From: Actinomycetota bacterium
GTDB lineage: Bacteria; Actinomycetota; Actinomycetes; Actinomycetales; Microbacteriaceae
Assembly: GCA_020160915.1 (NCBI GenBank)
Contig: JAIUPK010000002.1
Location: 434,001 to 498,000, forward strand
Length of the DNA stretch: 64,000 nt
Direction of reading: 5' to 3'
Under the pieces are notes generated by a model that searched no databases, was not told where the DNA came from, and worked only from the letters and a program-made list of their open reading frames with translations. Of this stretch, positions 45,118 through 53,111 are shown in pieces. How positions within the stretch are numbered: position 1 is the stretch's first letter; each line of letters opens with the position of its first letter. A program made the translations under genes and the position numbers.

Positions 45118-46703
45118 CCACAGTTCCCGCTTCCAGCACCGAGGCCCGCCCGGTACTCGTCGTCGACTTCGGTGCGCAGTACGCGCAGCTGATCGCGCGC
45201 CGGGTGCGCGAGGCGAACGTGTACAGCGAGATCGTTCCGCACACCATCACGGCGGCCGAGGTCGCAGCCAAGCACCCCGTCGGCATCGTCCTCAGCGGCG
45301 GCCCGTCGAGCGTGTATGAGCCGGGCTCGCCCGACCTCGATCCGGGCATCCTCGAGCTGGGCATCCCGGTGCTCGGAATCTGCTACGGCTTCCAGGTGAT
45401 GGCACGCCAGCTCGGCGGCGAGGTGGCCAACACCGGGCTGCGCGAGTACGGCGCCACCGACATGACGGTCACCGGTGACGGTGGCGCGCTGCTGTCGGGC
45501 CAGCCCGACGCGCAGACCGTGTGGATGAGTCACGGCGACTCGGTGTCCCGGGCCCCCGAGGGCTTCGAGGTGCTCGCGTCGAGCGAGTCCACGCCCGTGG
45601 CCGCGTTCGCGTCGGATGAGCGTCGGTTGTACGGGGTGCAGTGGCATCCGGAGGTCAAGCACTCGCAGTTCGGTCAGCGGGTGCTCGAGAACTTCCTGCA
45701 CACCGCGGCGGGCATCCCCGCCGACTGGAACAGCGGCAACGTGATCGCCGAGCAGGTCGCGCGCATCCGCGAGCAGGTCGGCTCGGCGAAGGTCATCTGC
45801 GGTCTCTCGGGCGGCGTCGACTCCGCAGTCGCCGCCGCGATCGTGCACAAGGCCGTCGGCGACCAGCTGACCTGCATCTTCGTCGACCACGGGCTGCTGC
45901 GCCAGGACGAGCGCCGCCAGGTCGAAGAGGACTACGTCGCCTCCACCGGTGTGCGCCTCGTCACCGTGGATGCCGTCGACCAGTTCCTGAACGAGCTTGC
46001 CGGGGTCACCGACCCGGAGACGAAGCGCAAGATCATCGGCCGGGAGTTCATCCGGTCGTTCGAGGCGGCGGCCGCGGATCTGGTCGCGGAAGCGGCATCC
46101 GACGGCGAGCCCATCAAGTTCCTCGTACAGGGCACGCTCTACCCCGACGTCGTCGAGTCGGGCGGCGGAACCGGCACGGCCAACATCAAGAGCCACCACA
46201 ACGTGGGCGGTCTGCCGGAGGACCTGCAGTTCGAGCTCGTCGAGCCGCTGCGCACCCTGTTCAAGGACGAGGTGCGGGCCATCGGCCGCGAGCTGGGCCT
46301 GCCCGAGGTCATCGTGGCGCGGCAGCCGTTTCCGGGGCCAGGCCTCGGCATTCGCATCGTGGGCGAGGTCACCCGTGATCGTCTGGAGCTGCTCCGTGCC
46401 GCGGACGCGATCGTCCGTGCCGAACTGACGGCCGCAGGGCAGGATGCCGCGATCTGGCAGTGCCCCGTCGTGCTCCTGGCCGACGTGCGCTCCGTGGGCG
46501 TGCAGGGTGATGGGCGCACGTACGGCCACCCGATCGTGCTGCGTCCGGTCTCGAGCGAGGACGCGATGACGGCCGACTGGACGCGCGTGCCCTACGAGGT
46601 GCTCGCGAAGATCTCCAACCGCATCACCAACGAGGTGCCCGGCGTCAACCGCGTGGTGCTCGACGTGACGTCGAAGCCGCCGGGAACTATCGAGTGGGAA
46701 TGA
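45114..46703 (+). CDS. guaA: GMP synthase (glutamine-hydrolysing)
   Basis: Aminates XMP to GMP. The 529-residue protein has the class I glutaminase domain with Cys90 in [10 protein letters not shown] and [14 protein letters not shown], the ATP pyrophosphatase P-loop [15 protein letters not shown] near residue 225, and the C-terminal dimer domain ending [20 protein letters not shown] at 45114 overlaps the DUF3817 stop (ATGA). With guaB (30732) it completes the IMP-to-GMP branch. Confidence 0.97.
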   Translation: MTTVPASSTEARPVLVVDFGAQYAQLIARRVREANVYSEIVPHTITAAEVAAKHPVGIVLSGGPSSVYEPGSPDLDPGILELGIPVLGICYGFQVMARQLGGEVANTGLREYGATDMTVTGDGGALLSGQPDAQTVWMSHGDSVSRAPEGFEVLASSESTPVAAFASDERRLYGVQWHPEVKHSQFGQRVLENFLHTAAGIPADWNSGNVIAEQVARIREQVGSAKVICGLSGGVDSAVAAAIVHKAVGDQLTCIFVDHGLLRQDERRQVEEDYVASTGVRLVTVDAVDQFLNELAGVTDPETKRKIIGREFIRSFEAAAADLVAEAASDGEPIKFLVQGTLYPDVVESGGGTGTANIKSHHNVGGLPEDLQFELVEPLRTLFKDEVRAIGRELGLPEVIVARQPFPGPGLGIRIVGEVTRDRLELLRAADAIVRAELTAAGQDAAIWQCPVVLLADVRSVGVQGDGRTYGHPIVLRPVSSEDAMTADWTRVPYEVLAKISNRITNEVPGVNRVVLDVTSKPPGTIEWE

Positions 46704-46735
46704 CGCGCGAGGGCCGCTAGCTCCTCTCGGGCGGG

Positions 46736-46783
46736 TGTTGTGGACACGCGCGCATCCTGCGGCACCGCGAAAAGACCACAACA
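46736..46783. repeat. Inverted repeat in the guaA-GTPase gap
   Basis: TGTTGTGG (46736-46743) and CCACAACA (46776-46783) enclose a GC-rich 32-base centre that contains CGCGCGCATCC and a GCGG...CCGC hairpin. It could be a transcription terminator for guaA, an operator, or another dispersed element. No second copy seen in this window. Confidence 0.4.
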
Positions 46784-46821
46784 GCCGCGCGAAGTGCCCG
46801 CTGGTGAGGCATGCTGGACAC

Positions 46822-48585
46822 GTGAACGACGCCCGTCCGCCTGCGATCGTGTCGCTCGAGCGACTTCGGTCGTCGTTGGCCGACCCCGGGCTCTCCCTGC
46901 CGCTCGAGGGGGCAGCCACGCAGCGGGATGCCGCGGCATCCGCCGTGCGTCAGATCGACGACTACATCCGCCCCCGCCTGGCCGACCTCGATGCGCCGCT
47001 GCTGGCGGTGGTGGGCGGATCGACCGGCTCGGGTAAGTCCACGATCGTCAACGCGATCATCGGCACGCCCACGACCCGAGCTGGCGTCATCCGGCCGACG
47101 ACGCGCCAGCCGATCCTCGTGCACGCGCCCGTCGACGCCGGGTGGTTCGCGTCGGACCGCATCCTGCCGGGGCTCGCGCGCGTGCGCGGCCGCATCACCG
47201 AGCCGGGCACGCCCGCGTCGTCTGCGGGGGACGTGCCGACGGCATCCCGAATGAACGAGCTCATGCTTCTGGCCAGCGACCAGGTGCCGGCGTCACTCGC
47301 GCTCGTCGACGCACCCGACATCGACTCCGTGGCCGACGAGAATCGAGCGCTCGCCAACCAGCTGCTCGCGGCGGCCGACCTCTGGCTGTTCGTCACCACG
47401 GCCAACCGGTACGCCGACGCTGTGCCGTGGGCGCTGCTCGACGGCGCGGCATCCCGGGCCATCACCGTCGCGGTCGTGCTCAACCGCGTGCCGCCCGGTG
47501 CCGCGGATGAGGTGCTGCCCGACCTGAAGCAGATGCTGAGCTCCCGCGGCCTGCCGGACGCACCCGTGTTCGTGATCGAGGAGCAGCCTCTCGATGACCT
47601 CGGGATGCTGCCCGCCGAGTCCGTCGCCGGCCCGCGCACCTGGCTCACGGGTATCGCCGCCGACCGAGTCGAGCGCGCCCGCATCGCCGCCCGCACCCTG
47701 CGCGGTGCGATCGTCGACCTCGACATCCGTGTCGCCTCGATCGCTACCGCCCGACAGCAGCAGCTCGACTGGCTCGACGGCATCGCCAAGTCGGTGGCCC
47801 TCGACTACGACAACGCGGCCGACGCCGTCGACGATGCCACCCGCGACGGTGCCCTGCTGCGCGGCGAGGTGCTCGCGCGCTGGCAGGACTTCGTCGGCAC
47901 CTCCGACCTGTTCCGCAGCGTCGAGCGCTGGTTCTCCCGGGCTCGGGATGCCGCGACCGCCTTCGTCATGGGCAAGCCGCAACCCGTGATCGACGTCGAG
48001 GTGCGCATCGAGCACGGCCTGCACGCGGTGATCGTCGATCAGGCCGGGCGAGCGGCGGCGGCATCCTGGGCGGGGCTGCAGCGCACCGAGGCCGGGCGCG
48101 CGATAGCGCAGGCGCACCCGGGGCTCGGCACGGAGAGCCCCGAGTTCTCGGAGAAGGCGGCCGCGATGATTCGCGAGTGGCAGGGCGCGCTGCTGCGGCT
48201 CATCCAGGACAATGCGGGCTCCAAGCGAATCCGAGCGCGCGTGCTCTCCGCGGGGCTGAACGTCGTGACCGTCGCCCTCATGATCGTCGTCTTCGCATCG
48301 ACTGGTGGACTCACCGGCGGCGAGATCGTGATTGCGGGCGGTTCGGCTGTGCTCGGCCAGAAGCTTCTCGAGACGATCTTCGGTGAGGATGCGGTGCGTC
48401 GCCTCGCCGGGGAGGCCCGCAAGGATCTGACCAAGCGGGTCGCCGCGCTCTTCGACCGGGAGGCCGCCCGGGTGGCGGCGGCCCTCGAGGCCGCGCGGTT
48501 CGGGTCGTCGCCCGACTCGCTGCGACGCGAGTCGGCGGCCCTGCTCGACGACGTGCGCCGCGCCGCCGACGGAGGCACAGCGTGA
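46822..48585 (+). CDS. Dynamin-like GTPase, first of a coupled pair
   Basis: A 587-residue protein. P-loop GGSTGSGKST at residues 65-74, G3 VDAPDIDSVADEN near 165, but the G4 position reads VVLNRVPPG instead of NKxD. A long helical region follows, with an amphipathic or membrane stretch at about 490-520 (LNVVTVALMIVVFASTGGLTGGEIVIAGG). The layout fits bacterial dynamin-like or YfjP-type GTPases that act at membranes or the division septum. GTG at 46822 is six bases after CATGCT; an in-frame ATG at 46735 would run through the inverted repeat. Stop overlaps the partner gene (GTGA). Confidence 0.72.
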   Translation: MNDARPPAIVSLERLRSSLADPGLSLPLEGAATQRDAAASAVRQIDDYIRPRLADLDAPLLAVVGGSTGSGKSTIVNAIIGTPTTRAGVIRPTTRQPILVHAPVDAGWFASDRILPGLARVRGRITEPGTPASSAGDVPTASRMNELMLLASDQVPASLALVDAPDIDSVADENRALANQLLAAADLWLFVTTANRYADAVPWALLDGAASRAITVAVVLNRVPPGAADEVLPDLKQMLSSRGLPDAPVFVIEEQPLDDLGMLPAESVAGPRTWLTGIAADRVERARIAARTLRGAIVDLDIRVASIATARQQQLDWLDGIAKSVALDYDNAADAVDDATRDGALLRGEVLARWQDFVGTSDLFRSVERWFSRARDAATAFVMGKPQPVIDVEVRIEHGLHAVIVDQAGRAAAASWAGLQRTEAGRAIAQAHPGLGTESPEFSEKAAAMIREWQGALLRLIQDNAGSKRIRARVLSAGLNVVTVALMIVVFASTGGLTGGEIVIAGGSAVLGQKLLETIFGEDAVRRLAGEARKDLTKRVAALFDREAARVAAALEAARFGSSPDSLRRESAALLDDVRRAADGGTA

Positions 48586-50159
48586 AGGTGACGCTCGACC
48601 AGCGTCTCGCCGCCCTGCGCACCCTGCGCGAGACCGGCGACGGGCGCATCCCGGATGCCCTCGCCCGAGACCTCGACGCCGTGCTCACCCATTCCGGCGA
48701 ACGACGTCAGCGCTCGCCCGAGCACACCGTGGTGGGCATCTTCGGCGCCACGGGCAGCGGAAAGTCCAGCCTCGTGAATGCACTCGTGGGGGCGGACGTT
48801 GCGCGCACGCACGTGCGGCGGCCGACGACATCCGAGGCTCATGCCGTCGTCTGGGACCCGGATGGCGCCGTCGACCTGCTCGACTGGCTGCAGGTGCGCG
48901 AGCGCACGGTGCGCGACGGCCCCATCGACCCGCGCGCGGCCAAGCTCGTGCTGCTCGACCTGCCCGACTTCGACTCGGTGGAGCGCGCGAACCGCGAGAT
49001 CGCCGAACGCCTTGCCGCCCAGGTGGACGCGCTCGTGTGGGTCGTCGACCCGCAGAAGTACGCCGACGAGGTGCTGCACGCGCAGTTCATCGCGCCGCAC
49101 GCGAAGCACTCCGCGGTGACCCTGATCGTGCTCAACCAGATCGACCTGCTGCCCGCCGCTGACGTTCCGCACGTCGTCGACTCGCTGCGCGGCATCGTCG
49201 AGCGCGACGGAATCCCGAAGGCGCGCGTGCTCTCGGTGAGCGCTCGCACGGGCGAGGGCATCGACGCGCTGCGCAAGGCTCTCGGCGACCTGGCCGCGGC
49301 CACCGAGGTGCGCGAGGCCCGGCTCGCCGCCGACGTGAGCACGGTCGTCGCCCGCGTGCCTGCGGCCGGAACCGTCACGCGTCCGGGCAAGGGCGCCATC
49401 GACACACTCGTGACCGACCTCGGCACTGCTGCCGGCGCGGACGTGGTCGCCCAGGCCGTCGCCCGCTCCTACCGCAAGCGCGCCGGGCAGGCCACCGGCT
49501 GGCCGATCGTCTCCTGGCTGCTGCGCCTGCGCCCCGACCCGCTCGCCCGCCTCGGCCTCGGCCCGAAGCGCCGCGGCGAGAACCCCGACCTGCACCGCAC
49601 CAGCATGCCCGCCCTCGACGCTGGGGCGCGGGCGCGTGTCTCACTTTCTGTGCGCGGGTTCGCGGATGCCGCGGCCGCAGGCCTCACGGATTCCTGGCGC
49701 ACCGGCATCCGCACCACAGCCGACCGAGCCATCGCCGACCTACCGGACCAGCTCGACCTCGCCATCGCCCGCACCAACATCCCAGCCAAGGGCTCGTGGT
49801 GGTGGGTGATCTTCAGCGTGCTGCAGTGGGTGAGCATCGTGGCCGCCCTCACCGGAATCGTCTGGCTGCTCGGCGCCGCCTTCCTCCCCACCTTCGGCCT
49901 GCCCGCCTTCGAGGTGCCGAAGGTCGAGGGGTGGTCCGTGCCGACCCTGCTCATCGCCGGGGGTGTGGCGCTCGGCATCCTGCTCGGGATGCTCGGGGCC
50001 CTGCTCGCTGCGATCGCCGCGTCATCCCGCCGCCGACGCACCCGAAAACTGCTCACCGCGTCGGTGCGCACGGTGGTGCAGGACACCGCGGTCGCCCCAC
50101 TCGTGGCCGACCTCGATCGTGCGTCCGCCTACACCGCCGCCCTCAAACTGGCTGGTTGA
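48582..50159 (+). CDS. Dynamin/YfjP-like membrane GTPase, second of a coupled pair
   Basis: A 525-residue protein. P-loop GATGSGKSS (55-63), G3 LLDLPDFDSVERANREIAERL near 125, an intact G4 VLNQID near 185, and G5-like SVSART. Two membrane segments near 405-430 and 450-480 (WWWVIFSVLQWVSIVAALTGIVWLLGAAFL and a Gly/Leu-rich helix) precede a short basic tail. The two adjacent GTPases resemble the paired dynamin genes (dynA/dynB) of streptomycetes in arrangement. GTG start overlaps the first gene's stop; the TGA stop is donated by a family A repeat. Confidence 0.74.
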   Translation: MKVTLDQRLAALRTLRETGDGRIPDALARDLDAVLTHSGERRQRSPEHTVVGIFGATGSGKSSLVNALVGADVARTHVRRPTTSEAHAVVWDPDGAVDLLDWLQVRERTVRDGPIDPRAAKLVLLDLPDFDSVERANREIAERLAAQVDALVWVVDPQKYADEVLHAQFIAPHAKHSAVTLIVLNQIDLLPAADVPHVVDSLRGIVERDGIPKARVLSVSARTGEGIDALRKALGDLAAATEVREARLAADVSTVVARVPAAGTVTRPGKGAIDTLVTDLGTAAGADVVAQAVARSYRKRAGQATGWPIVSWLLRLRPDPLARLGLGPKRRGENPDLHRTSMPALDAGARARVSLSVRGFADAAAAGLTDSWRTGIRTTADRAIADLPDQLDLAIARTNIPAKGSWWWVIFSVLQWVSIVAALTGIVWLLGAAFLPTFGLPAFEVPKVEGWSVPTLLIAGGVALGILLGMLGALLAAIAASSRRRRTRKLLTASVRTVVQDTAVAPLVADLDRASAYTAALKLAG

Positions 50160-50184
50160 GTAGCGGCGAAGCCGCGTATCGAAA
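50156..50184 (+). repeat. Palindromic repeat, family A
   Basis: TTGAGTAGCGGC, GAA, GCCGCGTATCGAAA: stem GCGGC/GCCGC with family flanks. Its TGA (50157-50159) is the stop codon of the GTPase gene. Confidence 0.8.
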
Positions 50185-50191
50185 CCACCCG

Positions 50192-50218
50192 CCGGTGATC
50201 GAGCTCGTCGAGATCCGC
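50192..50218 (+). repeat. Single copy of repeat family B
   Basis: GGTGATCGAGCTCGTCGAGATC, same core as the units at 9401 and 22163. It lies a few bases after a family A copy, linking the two families in one gap. Confidence 0.75.
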
Positions 50219-50282
50219 GGCGCCCGAGGCATAGCGTCGACCTTCGACGTGCACACTCGGACAGTTTCTCTGCAGTTGCGGA

Positions 50283-50339
50283 TGAGGTGCGGCAATCCGC
50301 CCTTCCGCTGGCGGGGAGAGGACCGATTGCCGCACCTCA
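50283..50339. repeat. Inverted-repeat element, family C
   Basis: TGAGGTGCGGCAATC (50283-50297) and GATTGCCGCACCTCA (50325-50339) are perfect fifteen-base inverted arms around a centre that contains a CCGCC...GGCGG hairpin. Related to the element at 26466-26522, sharing TGAGGTGCG and the AATC/GATC end. Confidence 0.75.
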
Positions 50340-50362
50340 CGACCGCGGAGGGGCCGAAACGA

Positions 50363-50390
50363 CGAAGGCCGCCCCGAGGGACGGCCTTCG
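50363..50390 (-). terminator. Intrinsic terminator of the Bax-inhibitor-like gene
   Basis: CGAAGGCCG (50363-50371) pairs with CGGCCTTCG (50382-50390), with further CCC/GGG pairing inside. On the minus strand it is followed by TCGTTTCGG, 16 bases after the stop at 50406. Confidence 0.75.
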
Positions 50391-50405
50391 CGATACAAAG
50401 CAGCG

Positions 50406-51218
50406 CTAGTTGCGCGCGATGGCGAACATGCGCAGCAGCTCCAGGTAGAGCCACACGACGGTCACCATGATGCCGAAGGCGCCGGTCCAGCCGTACTTGG
50501 CCGGGGCCTTGTTGTTGACTCCGCGCTGGATGAAGTCGAAGTCGAGCACCAGCGAGTAGGCCGCGAGGATCACGACGAACACTCCGAGGATCACGCCGAG
50601 CGGGATTCCGAAGATCTCGACGCTGCCGCGCAGACCCCACGGGTTGCCGCCGGCGCCGCCGAAGATCATGATGCCGACGTTCACGAGCGAGAACACGAGG
50701 TAGCCGACCATCGCGATGAGGAACACCTTGGTGGCCTTCGCGGATGCCCGGATCTTGCCACTGGCGAACAGCGCAAGCGTCACGCCCACGACGACGAGCG
50801 TCGCGATGACAGCCTGCACGACGACGCCCGGCCACATGGCCTCGTAGAACGCGGAGATGCCTCCGATGAAGACACCCTCGGCCGCGGCGTAGGCGAGGAT
50901 CAGCGGAGCGGACGGCTCCTTCTTGAAGATGTTGACGAGCGCCAGCACGAATGCGACGATCGCGGCACCGATCCAGAGCAGCGGAACTGCGGGTGCGGTG
51001 ATCCAGCCGATCGCCGCGCCGGCCAGCAGCAGGATGAACGAGATGACCGTCTTGACGATGGTGTTCTCGACGGTCATCGTCTCGCCCTCGGCGGGGGCCG
51101 AGGAGCGGTTGTAGATCTCGTCGAGCTGCTGCGCGCTGATGTCCTGGGCTACGGCGACGCCGCCGGCCTGGGCGCTGAACGCGGGGCTGCGGGTGAACGC
51201 GGGGTTACTGCCTGCCAT
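50406..51218 (-). CDS. Bax inhibitor-1/YccA family membrane protein
   Basis: A 270-residue protein with a hydrophilic first 55 residues and seven hydrophobic segments (TVISFILLLAGAAIGW, AAAEGVFIGGISAFYEAMWPGVVVQAVIATLVVV, AYSLVLDFDFIQRGV, GAFGIMVTVVWLYLELLRM). EGVFIGGIS and LDFDFI with the paired acidic residues are the BI-1 pattern, a family linked to Ca2+ leak and stress. AAGAGGA supports the ATG at 51218. Role in this bacterium unknown. Confidence 0.86.
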   Translation of the reverse strand: MAGSNPAFTRSPAFSAQAGGVAVAQDISAQQLDEIYNRSSAPAEGETMTVENTIVKTVISFILLLAGAAIGWITAPAVPLLWIGAAIVAFVLALVNIFKKEPSAPLILAYAAAEGVFIGGISAFYEAMWPGVVVQAVIATLVVVGVTLALFASGKIRASAKATKVFLIAMVGYLVFSLVNVGIMIFGGAGGNPWGLRGSVEIFGIPLGVILGVFVVILAAYSLVLDFDFIQRGVNNKAPAKYGWTGAFGIMVTVVWLYLELLRMFAIARN

Positions 51219-51245
51219 GGTTCCTCTTTTCCGGGGATTCCTTGA

Positions 51246-51818
51246 CTACAAATCTACCGGGGTTTTGCTGGGAAAAGGCGGGTCGTTGGGTGTCTCTGCG
51301 GCGGCTGCGCCTTGCCGCGCGATCAGGCGGGCGAGCCAGGCGGATGCCACGAACACGACCATCGAGATGGCGAGGGCAAGGGGCATCCCGTCGTACTCCT
51401 CGAAGAACTGCGGCACGATGAAGCCGTTGGCGATGGGGAACAGCACCGTGATGTAGCTGCGCAGCGGGCGATGGCGCACGCACAGCCACAGCAGGTAGGG
51501 GGCGGCGAGGGTCCACACCGACTGCGGGCCGGTGAGCAGTGCGACCGCGAAGAGCGGGGCGAGGAAGGCGGCGAGGGTGCGGCGCCATCCGCGGGCGGGC
51601 ATGATCGACCACCCGATGACCAGCGCGACGATGCCCTGGCCGAGGAAGCTGACGGCGTAGATGTTGCCGGCCTGCATCGCGGTCGTGCCGGAGATGATGA
51701 GGATGAGGCCCCACAGGTAGCGGTCGGTGTATCGACCCCACTTGAGCGGGATCAGCGACGTCGGCTCGCGCCAGACTGCGGGGCCCCAGGGTGCCGCGGG
51801 GGGCTCAGAACCAGACAT
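51246..51818 (-). CDS. Hypothetical membrane protein
   Basis: A 190-residue protein, unrecognised. After a Pro/Trp-containing hydrophilic 30 residues (SGSEPPAAPWGPAVWREPTS) there are about five hydrophobic segments (WGLILIISGTTAMQAGN, GIVALVIGWSIMP, LAAFLAPLFAVALL, ALAISMVVFVASAWLARLIA). Short Pro-rich C terminus. Its start overlaps the upstream zinc-ribbon gene by 14 bases, so both are probably one unit and may function together. Confidence 0.65.
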   Translation of the reverse strand: MSGSEPPAAPWGPAVWREPTSLIPLKWGRYTDRYLWGLILIISGTTAMQAGNIYAVSFLGQGIVALVIGWSIMPARGWRRTLAAFLAPLFAVALLTGPQSVWTLAAPYLLWLCVRHRPLRSYITVLFPIANGFIVPQFFEEYDGMPLALAISMVVFVASAWLARLIARQGAAAAETPNDPPFPSKTPVDL

Positions 51819-52023
51819 TGATGGCGAACCAGGCGATCACGATCGCGGCCAGCGAGAAACAGGCGATAGCGAAGACGAGGGGAGCGTAGGTGGCGATCTT
51901 CTGCCCCACGGCAGTCTCGGCACGCTCGGGTCGAACGGCGGCCGGGATGACGGGCGTGCCGCACATGATGCAGAACTTCCACTCGGGGCGCAGCTCGGCC
52001 TCGCAGGAAGTGCACGTGGACAT
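51805..52023 (-). CDS. Small zinc-ribbon membrane protein
   Basis: A 72-residue protein: zinc ribbon MSTCTSCEAELRPEWKFCIMCG with paired CxxC motifs (Cys4, Cys7, Cys18, Cys21), a short linker and a single hydrophobic segment near the C terminus (IATYAPLVFAIACFSLAAIVIAWFAINVWF). ATG at 52023; TAGCAT (plus 52030-52035) lies six bases upstream on the minus strand, implying a leaderless mRNA. Divergent from the GDPD gene. Function unknown. Confidence 0.72.
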   Translation of the reverse strand: MSTCTSCEAELRPEWKFCIMCGTPVIPAAVRPERAETAVGQKIATYAPLVFAIACFSLAAIVIAWFAINVWF

Positions 52024-52040
52024 AGTGGAATGCTAGTCGG

Positions 52041-53042
52041 GTGACTGTCGCACGAGTTCCCCTCATCATCGGGCATCGCGGCGCGAGCGGATACCGCCCG
52101 GAACACACCCGCGCAGCCTACGAACTGGCCTTCCGGTTGGGTGCCGACGCCGTCGAGCCGGACATCGTGGCGACACGCGACGGCGTGCTGGTGCTGCGCC
52201 ACGAGAACGAGATCTCCGGTACGACGGATGTCGCCTCCCGTCCCGAGTTCGCCGACCGTCGCACCACCAAGCTCATCGATGGCGCGCGCCTCACCGGGTG
52301 GTTCACCGAGGACTTCACGTGGGCGGAACTGTCGACGCTGCGGGCGGTGGAGCGTCTGCCCCAGGTGCGGCAGGCATCCGCGACGTTCGACGGGCTCGAG
52401 CCGATCCTGCGGTTGCGCGATCTGCTGGGCATCATCGATGACGCGTCCGGCGACCGGCAGCGCATCATGGTCGCCGAGCTCAAGCACGCCACCTACTTCG
52501 AGTCGATCGGGTTGCCGCTCGACGAACTGTTCGCGTCCGAGGTGAGCGGTTGGGCCTCCGAGGAGAACCTCATCGTGGAGTGCTTCGAGCAGACCGTGTT
52601 GGGCAAGGTGCGGGCGCGCGGCGTGCCTGGACGCGTGGTGTTCCTGGCTGAGGCATCCGGGTCGCCGGCTGATCTGGTCGCGCAGTTCGGCTCGAAGGCG
52701 CTGCCGTACTCGGCTCACCTCACGAACGCTGGCCTCGCCCGGCTGGCGACGGCGGTCGACGGGGTGAGCGTCGACAAGCGCCTTATTCTGTCGACGGATG
52801 CCGCCGGCACAACCACCACGACCGACTTCGTCGAGCGCGCTCACGCCGCCGGTCTCGAGGTCTACACGTGGACCCTCCGGGCGGAGAACAAGTTTCTCGC
52901 GAAGGGCATGCGGCGCGGCTCCTCCGCGCGCGACTACGGCGACTGGCTCGACGAGTTCCGGCTCATCCTGGGCACCGGCCTCGACGGCGTCTTCGCCGAC
53001 CAGCCGGACCTCGTGCGCGAGGCGCTCGTGAGCGGCAGCTAG
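52041..53042 (+). CDS. Glycerophosphodiester phosphodiesterase
   Basis: A 333-residue TIM-barrel GDPD that releases glycerol-3-phosphate from deacylated phospholipids. IIGHRGASGYRPEHTRAAYELAFRLGADAVEPDI holds the HRG and E-x-D metal ligands, and LVLRHENEISGTTDV the second catalytic His. FDGLEPILRLRDLL and the C-terminal GLDGVFADQPDLV are typical. No signal peptide is seen, so it is probably cytoplasmic. GTG start at 52041. The released product could enter GlpD (40192). Confidence 0.9.
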   Translation: MTVARVPLIIGHRGASGYRPEHTRAAYELAFRLGADAVEPDIVATRDGVLVLRHENEISGTTDVASRPEFADRRTTKLIDGARLTGWFTEDFTWAELSTLRAVERLPQVRQASATFDGLEPILRLRDLLGIIDDASGDRQRIMVAELKHATYFESIGLPLDELFASEVSGWASEENLIVECFEQTVLGKVRARGVPGRVVFLAEASGSPADLVAQFGSKALPYSAHLTNAGLARLATAVDGVSVDKRLILSTDAAGTTTTTDFVERAHAAGLEVYTWTLRAENKFLAKGMRRGSSARDYGDWLDEFRLILGTGLDGVFADQPDLVREALVSGS

Positions 53043-53079
53043 CCGCGGGAGTCAGCCGCGGGAGTCAGCGGCGGGAGCC
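53041..53079 (+). repeat. Three 13-base tandem repeats after GDPD
   Basis: AGCCGCGGGAGTC (53041-53053 and 53054-53066) and AGCGGCGGGAGCC (53067-53079). The first unit begins inside the GDPD stop codon (TAG, 53040-53042). A TAGAAT -10 for the next gene follows at 53098. Confidence 0.7.
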
Positions 53080-53111
53080 AGCGTCATCCGTCGCCCGTAG
53101 AATCGGGGACG

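Noticed and set aside
46735-46821. Earlier ATG for the first GTPase gene
   Set aside because: The extension runs through the TGTTGTGG/CCACAACA inverted repeat; the GTG at 46822 has a -10-like box six bases upstream and a natural N terminus.
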